A stretch of 55,251 bases of DNA from Rhodospirillaceae bacterium (lineage in GTDB: Bacteria > Pseudomonadota > Alphaproteobacteria > Rhodospirillales > Rhodospirillaceae), in NCBI GenBank assembly GCA_018666155.1, contig JABJAH010000052.1, positions 1-55,251 of the forward strand, read 5' to 3'. Made by a program: the position numbers and the translations under genes. Shown here piece by piece: positions 8,955-19,977 of the stretch (the stretch's first letter is position 1; each line of letters begins with the position of its first letter). Under the pieces are notes generated by a model, which was not told the DNA's origin, did not search any database, and was given only the letters and a program-made list of their open reading frames with translations.

Positions 8955-9211
8955 CTTTGCTGTGCAACACGTTCGCTATCAACTGGGGCATCGGCCACCG
9001 GGCGGCCCGATACGTCCAATCGTTGGTGGAGATCACTGATACACTTACTGCCCGTGCGCTCGAAAAGGAACGGGAGTAATCCATGCATGATGCAGGCGAT
9101 TCCTCCAACGAGCATGCGCAATCCAAACCCCGTCGCAAACATCAGATGCTCCAAGTAGGTCTCGTTGACGGACTTGGGATGCTCGCTAAACAAACTTTTC
9201 AGGCCAGGCAT
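8951..9211 (-). CDS. DUF6356 family small membrane protein
   Basis: An 86-residue protein with the pattern HPKSVNETYLEHLMFA...GGIACIMHGLLPFLFERTGS, which matches a small family common in Alphaproteobacteria (DUF6356). A hydrophobic stretch (about residues 26-49) could be one membrane helix, with conserved Cys and His in IACIMHGLLPF. The biochemical role is unknown. It is divergent from the Lrp-type regulator at 9344, with a 130-nt shared control region carrying AAATTTGT motifs, so it could be a target of that regulator. Confidence 0.75.
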   Translation of the reverse strand: MPGLKSLFSEHPKSVNETYLEHLMFATGFGLRMLVGGIACIMHGLLPFLFERTGSKCISDLHQRLDVSGRPVADAPVDSERVAQQS

Positions 9212-9255
9212 TCAGTGTCTCCATAAATTTCATGGAAAAATATACGCCTGATTCG

Positions 9256-9340
9256 ACAAAATTTGTTTGCGATCTAGTCCCGCTTATCGAACAATAAGGA
9301 GAACACCGTTCTAAATAACTCATATGCGGAGTAAATTTGT
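9256..9340. promoter_or_regulatory. AAATTTGT motifs in the DUF6356 / Lrp divergent promoter region
   Basis: ACAAA-A-TTTGT, an 11-bp perfect dyad, occupies 9256-9266. A second AAATTTGT lies at 9333-9340, between the GGAG ribosome site and the ATG of the Lrp-type gene, 74 bp away (about seven helical turns). A related inverted copy, ACAAATTTT, is at 8446-8454. Lrp proteins bind spaced AT-rich sites, so these are candidates for autoregulation. Confidence 0.3.
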
Positions 9341-9343
9341 TCT

Positions 9344-9802
9344 ATGGACGATAAGGACAAGAAGATTCTGACCCTCCTCCAGGAGGATGCGATGATGCCC
9401 GTCGCTGAGGTTGCGGGCCACGTCGGCTTATCGACCACACCGTGTTGGCGGCGCATTCAGAAGCTCGAAGAGGAAGGAGTCATCCGCAAGCGCGTCGCGC
9501 TCCTGGATCGGCACAAACTCAATGTCGGCGTAACCGTGTTTGTATCAGTTAAAACACGGCACCACGTCACAGATTGGCTAGAGAAATTTAAGTCCGCGCT
9601 CGACTCAATTCCCGAGGTGGTCGAAGCCTACCGGCTGTCTGGAGAGATTGACTACTTGCTGCGTATCGTTGTGCCGGATATCGGCGCCTACGACGACGTC
9701 TACAAAAAGTTGATCGAAATGGTCGAGTTCTCAGACGTCAGTTCAAGTTTTGCGATGGAAGACATGAAATTCACGACCGCACTACCGGTGACTTATATCT
9801 AG
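9344..9802 (+). CDS. Lrp/AsnC family transcriptional regulator
   Basis: A 152-residue regulator. The N-terminal winged HTH (about 1-60: DDKDKKILTLLQEDAMMPVAEVA...LSTTPCWRRIQKLEEEGVI) is followed by an alpha/beta RAM effector-binding domain (about 65-145) of the kind that senses amino acids and builds octamers. It starts at ATG with GGAG upstream. The ligand cannot be read from sequence. The neighbours are a divergent DUF6356 gene and a convergent hypothetical gene 30 nt downstream, with no amino-acid pathway gene adjacent. Confidence 0.93.
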   Translation: MDDKDKKILTLLQEDAMMPVAEVAGHVGLSTTPCWRRIQKLEEEGVIRKRVALLDRHKLNVGVTVFVSVKTRHHVTDWLEKFKSALDSIPEVVEAYRLSGEIDYLLRIVVPDIGAYDDVYKKLIEMVEFSDVSSSFAMEDMKFTTALPVTYI

Positions 9803-9832
9803 TACCTGCATTCGCATTCTTTTTAGGCGCCG

Positions 9833-10150
9833 TTATTTTGACTGCTGTTCGTTGTCATATTCCGTATAGAGCGCGTTAAGAATGCGGTCTAAGAATTTGC
9901 TGCGCCATTCTTCGCGGGCCGCAGCCTCATCGTCATTGGGGCTGAAATTCTCGACATCGTCTTCGGTATAGATCCCTTTAGTCGCCGCCAGGCGCTCATG
10001 GGTGTCGAGCCGATCACGCATAACCGACACTTCCGATGCCAGTTCCATCACCATGGTAAGCAGTCGGTCAATATTTGGGTCATTGAAAAAATGCGGGTTG
10101 CGCCCCTTTATCTTGGTTAGAGACGGCTTGTCAGACTCATCTTTTGGCAT
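9833..10150 (-). CDS. Conserved hypothetical small acidic protein
   Basis: A 105-residue, charged, probably soluble protein. PHFFNDPNIDRLLTMVMELASEVSVMRDRLDTHERLAATKGI (about 19-60) looks like a helical or short coiled-coil region. I recognise no domain and no catalytic motif. It lies about 70 nt downstream of the Atm1-like exporter on the same strand and is probably the last gene of that unit. Function not assignable. Confidence 0.7.
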   Translation of the reverse strand: MPKDESDKPSLTKIKGRNPHFFNDPNIDRLLTMVMELASEVSVMRDRLDTHERLAATKGIYTEDDVENFSPNDDEAAAREEWRSKFLDRILNALYTEYDNEQQSK

Positions 10151-10222
10151 CCCAATGACCTTCCTTACTTTGTCGTTTTAAGTCTGTCTTGGCACTCCAG
10201 TCGAGACCATGACATTTGTCAA

Positions 10223-12094
10223 TCAGCGCACATCGATTGGCGCGGCGGTTTCTTGCGCAATAATAAGGTCTGACCCACCGTCTTCGTCAACCGATGGGTC
10301 GGCAAAAGATTTCTGTTGGCGTCGCCAAGCAGACGCATAAGGCCCGTCCGCCGCAAGAAGCCCCGAATGGGTGCCGCGCTCTACGACTTCGCCCTCTTCC
10401 AGAACAAGTATCTCGTCGGCCTCAACAATAGTCGACAGTCGATGCGCGATCATGACCGTCGTACGACCTGCACTGACCTCGGCCAGATTGGCCTGGATTT
10501 CTTTCTCTGTATGAGTGTCGAGCGCTGATGTCGCTTCGTCAAAAATCAGGATGGGAGAGCCCTTCAAAATGACGCGCGCGATAGCAACCCGTTGCTTTTC
10601 GCCGCCAGACAGTTTCAGGCCACGCTCACCAACGAGGGTGTCATAGCCATCTGGCAGGGACGAAATGAAGCCATCTATATGGGCCATGCGTGCCGCATTC
10701 CCGACCGCTTCGCTATCGGCACCGGCCTTGGCGTAGGCCAAGTTGTAACCAAGGGTGTTGTTAAAGAGCACTGTATCCTGTGGAACAATGCCGATTTTCT
10801 CTCGCAGGCTTTCTTGCGTCACGTCTGAAATATCTTGGCCATCGATTTTTATGCTACCGCCGGATAAGTCGTACATTCGAAACAGCAGCCGGCCGATTGT
10901 CGACTTTCCAGATCCGGTTGGGCCAACGATCGCAACAGACTTACCCGCGGGAACATCGAAAGACACGCCTTTTAAAATTGGTCTGCGCTCATCATAGGCA
11001 AAAGTCACATCTTCAAAAGTAATGCGACCACCATTCATATTGAGAGGTTCTGCGGCGTCTTTGTCTTTGACTTCAAGTTCCTCATCCAAAATATCGAACA
11101 TTTTTTCGAGGTCGACCAATGCCTGCTTGATATTGCGGTATACGAATCCAAAGAAGTTTAGCGGCTGCGCCAATTGCAACATGTAGGTGTTGACCATAAC
11201 GAAATCGCCTTGGGTCATCGTTCCGTTCACGACGCCCATACCGGCCATAACCATGAGGACCGTTACGCCGATTGAGATAATCGCCGACTGGCCGATATTC
11301 ATGAGCGCAAGTGATTCCTGAGTACGAACCGAGGCACGCTCATAGTGGCCCATCACGGTATCGTATTCCTCGGTTTCAAGTTTCTCGTTGCCAAACGCTT
11401 TGACGGTTTCGTAGTTGAGCAAACTATCGATGGCACGCGTATTGGCCTGATTGTCTAGTTGGTTCATCTCGCGGCGGAACTTGAGCCGCCACTCAGTCGT
11501 GAAGCCCGTAAACAGGACGTACACAGCTACGGTTGAGAACGTTGCAAGCGCAAACCAGCCGTCAAAGGCGCCCCACAAAATCAGGGTCACCAACCCAACC
11601 TCAAACAGCGTCGGGAATAAGTTGAATAATGTAATCGAGAGTAAGGTTTGTATGGCTACGGTACCGCGTTCAATTGAACGAGATAGGCCACCGGTCTGGC
11701 GCTGTAGATGGTATCGGAGCGAAAGCCGGTGCAAATGCTCTAGAATAGCCAGGGCTGATTTTCGAACCGCACGGACACCGACTTTAGCAAAGATGGCATC
11801 TCTTACCTGGCCGAAGGCAAGGGATAAAAGGCGCGCCGTACCATAAGCAAGAATTACCCAGAGCGGCAGTGCCATGATATCGCCGTCCAACGCGTCGACG
11901 GCGAGCTTCATAAAGTAAGGAACAAATACGTTTGCCACTTTGGCCGCAATAATCGCCAGAAGAGCGAAGACGACACGTGCACGGATCTCGAGATCACCTT
12001 TTGGCCACAGGAATGGCCACAGGGAACGCAGAACATCGATATCACCACGCCGTCTGGCGTTATCTTCAGGGAGCGGACTTTGCGCTTGGCGCAC
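10223..12094 (-). CDS. Atm1-type ABC exporter (fused permease and ATPase)
   Basis: A half-transporter of 623 residues, expected to work as a homodimer in the inner membrane. Six membrane helices fill about 35-320. The region EWRLKFRREMNQLDNQANTRAIDSLLNYETVKAF (about 201-234) is typical of mitochondrial and bacterial Atm1/HMT1 proteins, which export glutathione conjugates, glutathione-bound metals or sulfur precursors. The ATPase has Walker A GPTGSGKST (391-399), signature LSGGE (495-499) and Walker B ILIFDE (515-520). The substrate is inferred from family only. Confidence 0.92.
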   Translation of the reverse strand: MRQAQSPLPEDNARRRGDIDVLRSLWPFLWPKGDLEIRARVVFALLAIIAAKVANVFVPYFMKLAVDALDGDIMALPLWVILAYGTARLLSLAFGQVRDAIFAKVGVRAVRKSALAILEHLHRLSLRYHLQRQTGGLSRSIERGTVAIQTLLSITLFNLFPTLFEVGLVTLILWGAFDGWFALATFSTVAVYVLFTGFTTEWRLKFRREMNQLDNQANTRAIDSLLNYETVKAFGNEKLETEEYDTVMGHYERASVRTQESLALMNIGQSAIISIGVTVLMVMAGMGVVNGTMTQGDFVMVNTYMLQLAQPLNFFGFVYRNIKQALVDLEKMFDILDEELEVKDKDAAEPLNMNGGRITFEDVTFAYDERRPILKGVSFDVPAGKSVAIVGPTGSGKSTIGRLLFRMYDLSGGSIKIDGQDISDVTQESLREKIGIVPQDTVLFNNTLGYNLAYAKAGADSEAVGNAARMAHIDGFISSLPDGYDTLVGERGLKLSGGEKQRVAIARVILKGSPILIFDEATSALDTHTEKEIQANLAEVSAGRTTVMIAHRLSTIVEADEILVLEEGEVVERGTHSGLLAADGPYASAWRRQQKSFADPSVDEDGGSDLIIAQETAAPIDVR

Positions 12095-12179
12095 GATAGG
12101 CAGCCTCAGTTAATTCATGATCTAAGCGGGTATGAGCCCCGCTTGTGACACGGTCTGTCGTGCGAACGCAATAAAGGAA

Positions 12180-12204
12180 AGGGCGTGAACATCGTCCACG
12201 CCCT
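12180..12204 (-). terminator. Rho-independent terminator after the EF-hand repeat gene
   Basis: A perfect 8-bp stem, AGGGCGTG/CACGCCCT, with a 9-nt loop. Read on the minus strand it is followed by a T-rich run (TTTCCTTTATT). It lies 36 nt past the stop of the repeat-protein gene, so it fits as that gene's terminator and separates it from the exporter downstream. Confidence 0.7.
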
Positions 12205-12239
12205 AAGGAAAGGTCAGAAATGTGGAAACCACGTGGTCT

Positions 12240-13432
12240 CTATACAGTCACCGTCGCCACAACACTTTCGCCAGCGATAACAGGTTCTTCTCCGAGCCCG
12301 GCAACATCCGAGTATAGCTCGAGTTCACCATATAATTTCTTGGGCTCTTGACCCGTTCCGCCATGACCACCGGCCTGACTCTCGACCTGCTGGGCTTTTT
12401 CGTACAACGATGCTTCAGGCTGACCAGATCCACTACCATTCGCTGTTGCAGGGGCGTCTTCAGCACTGTCGTAGTATTTCTTGCCATCTTGGTCGGGAGC
12501 AAAGCTACCCGGTTCAGACTGAGCCACTTTGTCATAGAACTTCTGCTCGCCAGAACCCTCTTCATAATAACGTCCTGACTCCGCCACCGCTTTGTCTGCG
12601 AATTTTTGCGGGCCATCCGTATCGGCCGCAAACCGGCCAATCACCACTTCTGCGCCGTCACCAAAGAACTTCTGCTGGACGGGCGCTCCATCTGAGAAAC
12701 CACCCTGACTAGCGATTTCCTCAGCGGCGACATATTTTTTGGTAACTGTACCTTCTTCGCTCGAGCCTCCGGACACAACTTGTGGGTCACCGAATTTTTT
12801 GAGCGGTGCTTTCGCTGTCTCCTCTGCAACGGTCGTTTGACTAGGTGCTACTGACGGCTGCGAAGCTGTCTCAGCACGTGGCGCCAAGGATTGCTGGATC
12901 TCTTGCTGCTGCACCTGCTCAGCGACGTTAGATGTCTCCGCCCGTGCCTGCCCTCGAGCGGCATATGTAAACGATGTATCCCGCGCACGGGTGGCGCGAT
13001 GTGACTCGAGCAGATCAACACGACCATCTGAATTATTATCAAACCGCTGTACGGCGTCTACTGTGCCAACGATTTCCGAAGCACTTCGACCGAGGTCAAA
13101 ATCCTTCACCTCAACCTTATCAACAACCGGTTTGGATTCTGATCGGGATGCGCGCAATGCATCCGCTGGATCAGGAACAACGCGCTTGATTGGCTGCTTC
13201 GGCGCTGACTGCTGATTACGCTGACCATCACCTTGGGAGTGGTCTGACCGCGAAGAGCGCGGAACCGCGTTAGCAGACTGTGCCCCAGCGGGTCGTACAG
13301 CCTCAGCAGTGTTTTGGGAGTTTGCATCCTGGTTTGAACCGGACACACCAAAAGCTCGTTGCTGACGCTCAGCTACGAGTGATTGCTGCAATGATGCAAT
13401 GATGCAGCTGTATTGGTCACGACTTCGGTCAT
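12240..13432 (-). pseudogene. EF-hand / degenerate-repeat acidic protein, frame split by an 8-bp tandem duplication near the start
   Basis: The open body (13391 to 12240, 383 residues if a TTG is used) is Gln/Ser/Ala/Asp-rich. It has one EF-hand-like loop, DNNSDGRVDLLE (residues 118-129), and about three 21-22-residue repeats (239-303) with QKF-x-DK and D-x-DG, then looser copies. The only ribosome site (AAAGGG) serves an ATG at 13432. From there translation reads MTEVVTNTAASLHH... and stops after 19 residues. Deleting one 8-bp unit of the tract at 13387-13406 joins MTEVVTNTAASL directly to QQSLVAERQ in the body. This may be a pseudogene, a switchable gene or a sequencing error. No signal peptide is seen and I recognise no named family. 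Confidence 0.6.
13387..13406. repeat. 8-bp tandem repeat, 2.5 copies, inside the coding start of the EF-hand repeat gene
   Basis: The plus strand reads TGCAATGA twice, then TGCA (20 bp, period 8). Because 8 is not a multiple of 3, gaining or losing one unit switches the gene between out of frame (as here) and in frame. Such tracts arise by slipped-strand mispairing. Confidence 0.85.
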
Positions 13433-13452
13433 GGCATCGCCCTTTCTAAGCG

Positions 13453-13482
13453 ATAGGATTCTTCTGACGGCTTCTGCGTCAA
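13453..13482 (-). promoter_or_regulatory. Possible promoter of the EF-hand repeat gene
   Basis: On the minus strand a TTGACG -35 (plus 13477-13482) is 18 nt from a TCCTAT -10-like hexamer (plus 13453-13458), about 20 nt ahead of the AAAGGG-ATG start at 13432. The -35 is good and the -10 is weak, so this is only a candidate. Confidence 0.3.
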
Positions 13483-13571
13483 AGTCCCTTATAAGCCTCG
13501 GACGGACAATCTTCATTGAAAAGCGATAAAATTCGAAGAGAAATAGCGGTTTTTAGCCGAAACGATTGCCG

Positions 13572-15041
13572 TCATTCAGACAGCCCGCCCATCAGTAAGT
13601 ATTTGATTTCTATATGTTCTTCGATCCCGTAGCGGGAACCTTCACGTCCGTTGCCAGATTCCTTAATGCCGCCAAAGGGTGCCACTTCGGTGGAGATAAT
13701 TCCCTCATTAATACCCACCATTCCGTACTCTAGCGACTCGGCGACACGCCATACTCTGCCTAGGTCTCGGCCATAGAAGTAGGCTGCCAAACCATAGGGC
13801 GTTGCGTTGGCCATCGCTACCGCTTCTTGCTCCGTCGAAAACCGGAAAAGCGGCGCAACCGGGCCAAAAATCTCCTCACCGGCTATTTCCATATCAGCCG
13901 TAACCCCAGTTAAAATTGTAGGCTGATAGAAGTTGCCACCTAGGGCATGGCGCTTTCCGCCACTCAATATCGCTGCTCCACCGTCAACCGCGTTCTTGAC
14001 CAAGGTTTCTACCTTTACGAGAGCCTTCTCATCGATCAAGGGACCCTGATCCATATCGCCTTCTAGGCCATTGCCCACCTTCAACCCAGATACCGCCTCG
14101 GCCAGTTTCGCCGCAAAGGCGTCATAAACACCATCCTGCACCAGGAAGCGATTGGCGCAGACGCAGGTTTGCCCAGTATTGCGGTACTTTGAGGCCATCG
14201 CCCCAATCACGGCGGCGTCCAGGTCAGCATCATCAAAGACGATAAACGGCGCATTCCCACCCAGTTCCATGGATACCTTTTTCATGGTTCCTGCGCACTG
14301 GGCCACGAGGCGCTTGCCGATCTCGGTCGAGCCCGTAAACGTAAACTTTCGCACGGCAGGATGATTGGTCAGCACATCACCCACAGATGAGGCCTTCTTC
14401 GTTGGCACCACATTGAAGACCCCAGGGGGCAGCCCCGCCCGCTCTCCTAATTCTGCCATCGCGAGAGCGGACAAAGGAGTCAGCGCCGCCGGTTTGACGA
14501 CAAAGGTACAGCCAGCGGCTATGGCTGGGGCCGCCTTTCGGGCGATCATAGCGTTAGGGAAATTCCATGGGGTTATGGCCCCAACGACGCCAATCGGCTG
14601 CTTAATGACGATGATTTGCTTTCCGGCCTGATGGCTGGGGATAACGTCGCCATATATGCGCTTGGCCTCCTCTGAGAACCATTCGACAAAACTACCGCCG
14701 TAGGCAATTTCGCCCATAGACTCTTTGAGCGGCTTCCCCTGTTCCGCAGTCATAATAATGGCCAAATCTTCTTGGTTCTCCATCATAAGGTCGAACCATC
14801 GACGAAGAATTGCAGCCCGCTCTTTCGCCGTTTTTTCCCGCCATTCCGGCAAAGCCGTTGCAGCCGCTTCAACGGCCGCTGTCGCCTCACCGGATCCGCA
14901 GTCAGCAACGTCGGTGAGGACATCGCCGGATGCGGGATTGGTGACCTGAAAAGTCTGGCCGGATACAGCTTGCGTCCAAGCACCAGCGATATAGGCCGCG
15001 CCCTTAAGTAACGTGGGGTCTTTGAGATTCATTGCATTCAT
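13572..15041 (-). CDS. gabD: NAD(P)-dependent succinate-semialdehyde dehydrogenase (GabD-like)
   Basis: Oxidises succinate semialdehyde to succinate, the last step of GABA breakdown, in the cytoplasm. The aldehyde dehydrogenase fold is complete at 489 residues. TPWNFPNAMIARK is at 158-170, the general base Glu259 is in MELGGN, and the nucleophile Cys293 is in GQTCVCANRF. The second cysteine, Cys295, gives the C-x-C seen in SSADH enzymes with redox control. A start at the fourth codon (15032) has better ribosome-site spacing (GGTAGG). It follows the AhpD-like gene by 1 nt, so the two are co-transcribed. No GABA transaminase is adjacent, so another aldehyde is possible. Confidence 0.87.
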   Translation of the reverse strand: MNAMNLKDPTLLKGAAYIAGAWTQAVSGQTFQVTNPASGDVLTDVADCGSGEATAAVEAAATALPEWREKTAKERAAILRRWFDLMMENQEDLAIIMTAEQGKPLKESMGEIAYGGSFVEWFSEEAKRIYGDVIPSHQAGKQIIVIKQPIGVVGAITPWNFPNAMIARKAAPAIAAGCTFVVKPAALTPLSALAMAELGERAGLPPGVFNVVPTKKASSVGDVLTNHPAVRKFTFTGSTEIGKRLVAQCAGTMKKVSMELGGNAPFIVFDDADLDAAVIGAMASKYRNTGQTCVCANRFLVQDGVYDAFAAKLAEAVSGLKVGNGLEGDMDQGPLIDEKALVKVETLVKNAVDGGAAILSGGKRHALGGNFYQPTILTGVTADMEIAGEEIFGPVAPLFRFSTEQEAVAMANATPYGLAAYFYGRDLGRVWRVAESLEYGMVGINEGIISTEVAPFGGIKESGNGREGSRYGIEEHIEIKYLLMGGLSE

Positions 15042-15042
15042 C

Positions 15043-15627
15043 CTACCGGCTACGTCCGTGATATTCTGGGTTCGGCATCATGTCGACGGCCGTCGCAACC
15101 CTGTTTGACATGTTGAAGAAACCCGCCGTATCCGCAATATCAAATATGTCATCGTCCGAAAAACCAGCATCGCGCAACGCTTCGCGGTCAGTTTCGCAGA
15201 CAAGACTAGGCGTTGCAGTCATTTTGTAGGCGAAGTCCAACATGGCGCGGTGGCGCGGCTCCAACGCGGCGACGCGATAATTGATCGCGAGCATCTCGCC
15301 TAGTTCAGGATCGCCTGACAACGCGCGAACAGCTTGCCCATGCGCGACGACGCAATAGAAACAGTGATTTGTCGATGACACCACGACAGCGATCATCTCG
15401 CGTTCCAATTTACTCAGCCCGCTGTCTCCGAGCATGAGCTCGTTATATGTCGCAACGAAGGTTTTTAGCTTTTCCGGCCGGGATGCGTAGGACAACAAGA
15501 CATTGGGTACGATACCGAGTTTTTCCTGGCACACCTTTAGATACTTTTTCATGCCCTCGTCGAGGGTTACATCGAGCTCTTCTTCATTGGGAGCTTTCAG
15601 AGCCATGACATGTGACGGCTGTGGCAT
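15043..15627 (-). CDS. Carboxymuconolactone decarboxylase / AhpD-like peroxidase-related protein
   Basis: A 194-residue all-helical protein of the AhpD/CMD superfamily. The redox motif is C89-FY-C92-VVA-H96 in STNHCFYCVVAHGQAVRALSGD, the signature of uncharacterised peroxidase-related enzymes. These use the CXXC pair to reduce peroxides or relay electrons. It sits directly upstream of gabD (1-nt gap), which suggests protection from oxidants during aldehyde oxidation, though that link is only inferred from position. Confidence 0.87.
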   Translation of the reverse strand: MPQPSHVMALKAPNEEELDVTLDEGMKKYLKVCQEKLGIVPNVLLSYASRPEKLKTFVATYNELMLGDSGLSKLEREMIAVVVSSTNHCFYCVVAHGQAVRALSGDPELGEMLAINYRVAALEPRHRAMLDFAYKMTATPSLVCETDREALRDAGFSDDDIFDIADTAGFFNMSNRVATAVDMMPNPEYHGRSR

Positions 15628-15677
15628 TACTATGTCTCCAGTCAGTATGTTACGGACAGATCGTTACCAGGATTTGA

Positions 15678-16100
15678 TTGATGGCTCTATTCAAACTCAA
15701 ACCCATCGACACTATAGATTTCGCAACGCTTGTACGGCCCGTGTCACCGAACACGTTTCTCTTATGTCCCTCTGGTTTTAGCGTTAGTGCGCCAGAGCAG
15801 GAAGCACCAATGTTCGAGGTTTCGAGCGATACTTTGGTATCTGCTTGGCTCGACATGATAGGTGACCAAGCCAGGACAGTGGAAGTAGACAGATCAGACA
15901 ATGGCTTTCAGCGTACCTTTGTTCAAAGAACATGGTTTGCCGGGTTTCCCGACGTGATCACTGTTCTATTCATCGCCTTATCGACGGAGACCTCGACGCT
16001 CGCCGTTTATAGCCGATCGCAGTACGGAATCAGCGATTTAGGGGCGAATAAGAAACGGATCACGACGTGGCTGTCTGCTCTGGCTCAACGACTGGATTAA
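15678..16100 (+). CDS. DUF1499 family protein
   Basis: A 140-residue protein with the DUF1499 pattern: VSPNTFLLCPSG near the N-terminus, APMFEVS in the middle, then RTWFAGFPDVITV and SRSQYGISDLGANKKRITTWLSAL at the C-terminus. The family is widespread in Proteobacteria and plants and has no established function. There is no signal peptide in this copy. It is divergent from the AhpD-gabD pair and lies about 115 nt ahead of metH on the same strand. Confidence 0.8.
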   Translation: MMALFKLKPIDTIDFATLVRPVSPNTFLLCPSGFSVSAPEQEAPMFEVSSDTLVSAWLDMIGDQARTVEVDRSDNGFQRTFVQRTWFAGFPDVITVLFIALSTETSTLAVYSRSQYGISDLGANKKRITTWLSALAQRLD

Positions 16101-16136
16101 ATCCTCGTTAGACAAGGGCTGATGGGCGTCACACGG

Positions 16137-16164
16137 TTTGCATACGACGCACAACTTCTATAAA
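16137..16164 (+). promoter_or_regulatory. Possible promoter of the split metH operon
   Basis: TTTGCA (16137-16142) and TATAAA (16159-16164) are separated by 16 nt and lie about 50 nt ahead of the metH start. The -10 is good and the -35 matches TTGACA at four of six positions. No recognisable SAM or SAH riboswitch was seen in the remaining leader. Confidence 0.35.
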
Positions 16165-16216
16165 TGAACCTCAGGTTTTGCCGCTTTTCGGCCCCGTGCA
16201 GCGAAGTTAGAGTGCC

Positions 16217-17283
16217 ATGACATCATCAAGAGAAGATCGCCGCGCTCAGCTTGCGGCCGCCATTGAGTCTCGCATTCTGGTGTTAGACGGCGCGATGGGC
16301 ACCATGATCCAGTCTTATAATCTGGATGAAGCTGGCTTTCGTGGTGAGCGATTCAAGGACTGGGCCCAAGACCTAAGAGGCAACAACGATCTGCTGTGTC
16401 TGACCCAGCCTGAGATATTGAGCGAAATTCACCGGGCCTATCTTGATGCCGGCGCCGATATTCTTGAAACGAATACCTTCAGTTCGACATCGATTGCGCA
16501 GGCGGATTACGGCCTACAAGACTATGCCCGTGAGCTAAACCTAGAGTCCGCCCGTTCGGCACGCCAAGTGTGTGACGCCGTAACCGCAGAGAACCCGAGC
16601 AAGCCGCGTTTCGTCGCGGGCACTTTGGGGCCGACCAACCGAACGGCCTCCATTTCTCCTGACGTCAATGACCCCGGGAAACGCAACACAAGCTTTGATG
16701 AACTGCGTGATGCCTACCAAGAGGCAATTGAAGGTCTGATTGAAGGCGGCGTCGATCTAATTCTGGTCGAGACCATCTTTGATACGCTCAACGCCAAGGC
16801 TGCTCTCTTCGCAATCGACGACGTTTTTGAGAAAACCGGAGAGCGGTTACCCATTATGATCTCGGGCACGATCACAGATCAGTCCGGGCGCACATTATCA
16901 GGACAAACGGCTGAGGCGTTTTGGAACTCTGTCCGTCACGTCGCGCCATTCACGATTGGGCTAAACTGCGCCTTAGGTGCAGAACAACTTCGCCCTTACG
17001 TCGCAGAAATATCACGCATCGCCGACACGTTTACTTGCACCTATCCGAACGCAGGCCTGCCGAACGAATTCGGTGAGTACGACCAGACGCCAGAGGAGAT
17101 GGCAGCTCTAATCGGTGAATGGGCCGACGATGGGCTGGTCAATGCCGTTGGTGGATGCTGTGGGACGACGCCACCGCACATCCGCGCAATAGCCGAGGCT
17201 GTCGCTGGAAAGTCGCCCAGAAAAATTCCAGAAATTGAGACCAAGCTTCGCCTTTCAGGCCTCGAGCCGTTTGCGCTAGCTTC

Positions 17284-17287
<4 letters not shown>
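16217..17287 (+). CDS. metH: Methionine synthase, homocysteine-binding subunit (split MetH, part 1)
   Basis: Carries the homocysteine S-methyltransferase domain of cobalamin-dependent methionine synthase as a separate 356-residue protein. The zinc and homocysteine ligands are Cys251 (in GLNCALG), Cys314 and Cys315 (in [11 protein letters not shown]), equivalent to C247/C310/C311 of E. coli MetH. The N-terminal [10 protein letters not shown] is also present. The ATGA overlap with the next gene implies translational coupling and 1:1 production with the remaining domains. The split is not a frameshift: each half has clean ends, and part 2 has its own natural start. Confidence 0.94.
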
Positions 17288-19950
<2,663 letters not shown>

Positions 19951-19977
19951 CGTTAAACGCCGTTCTCGGTCTGCGCG

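Noticed and set aside
12124..12144. AAGCGGG-N7-CCCGCTT hairpin between the exporter and the terminator
   Set aside because: A perfect 7-bp stem but no T-run on either side; it could be a leader element, not enough to call.
16101..16216. Possible SAM or SAH riboswitch ahead of metH
   Set aside because: I looked for SAM-II and SAH-type conserved stretches and found none; only a plausible promoter is present.
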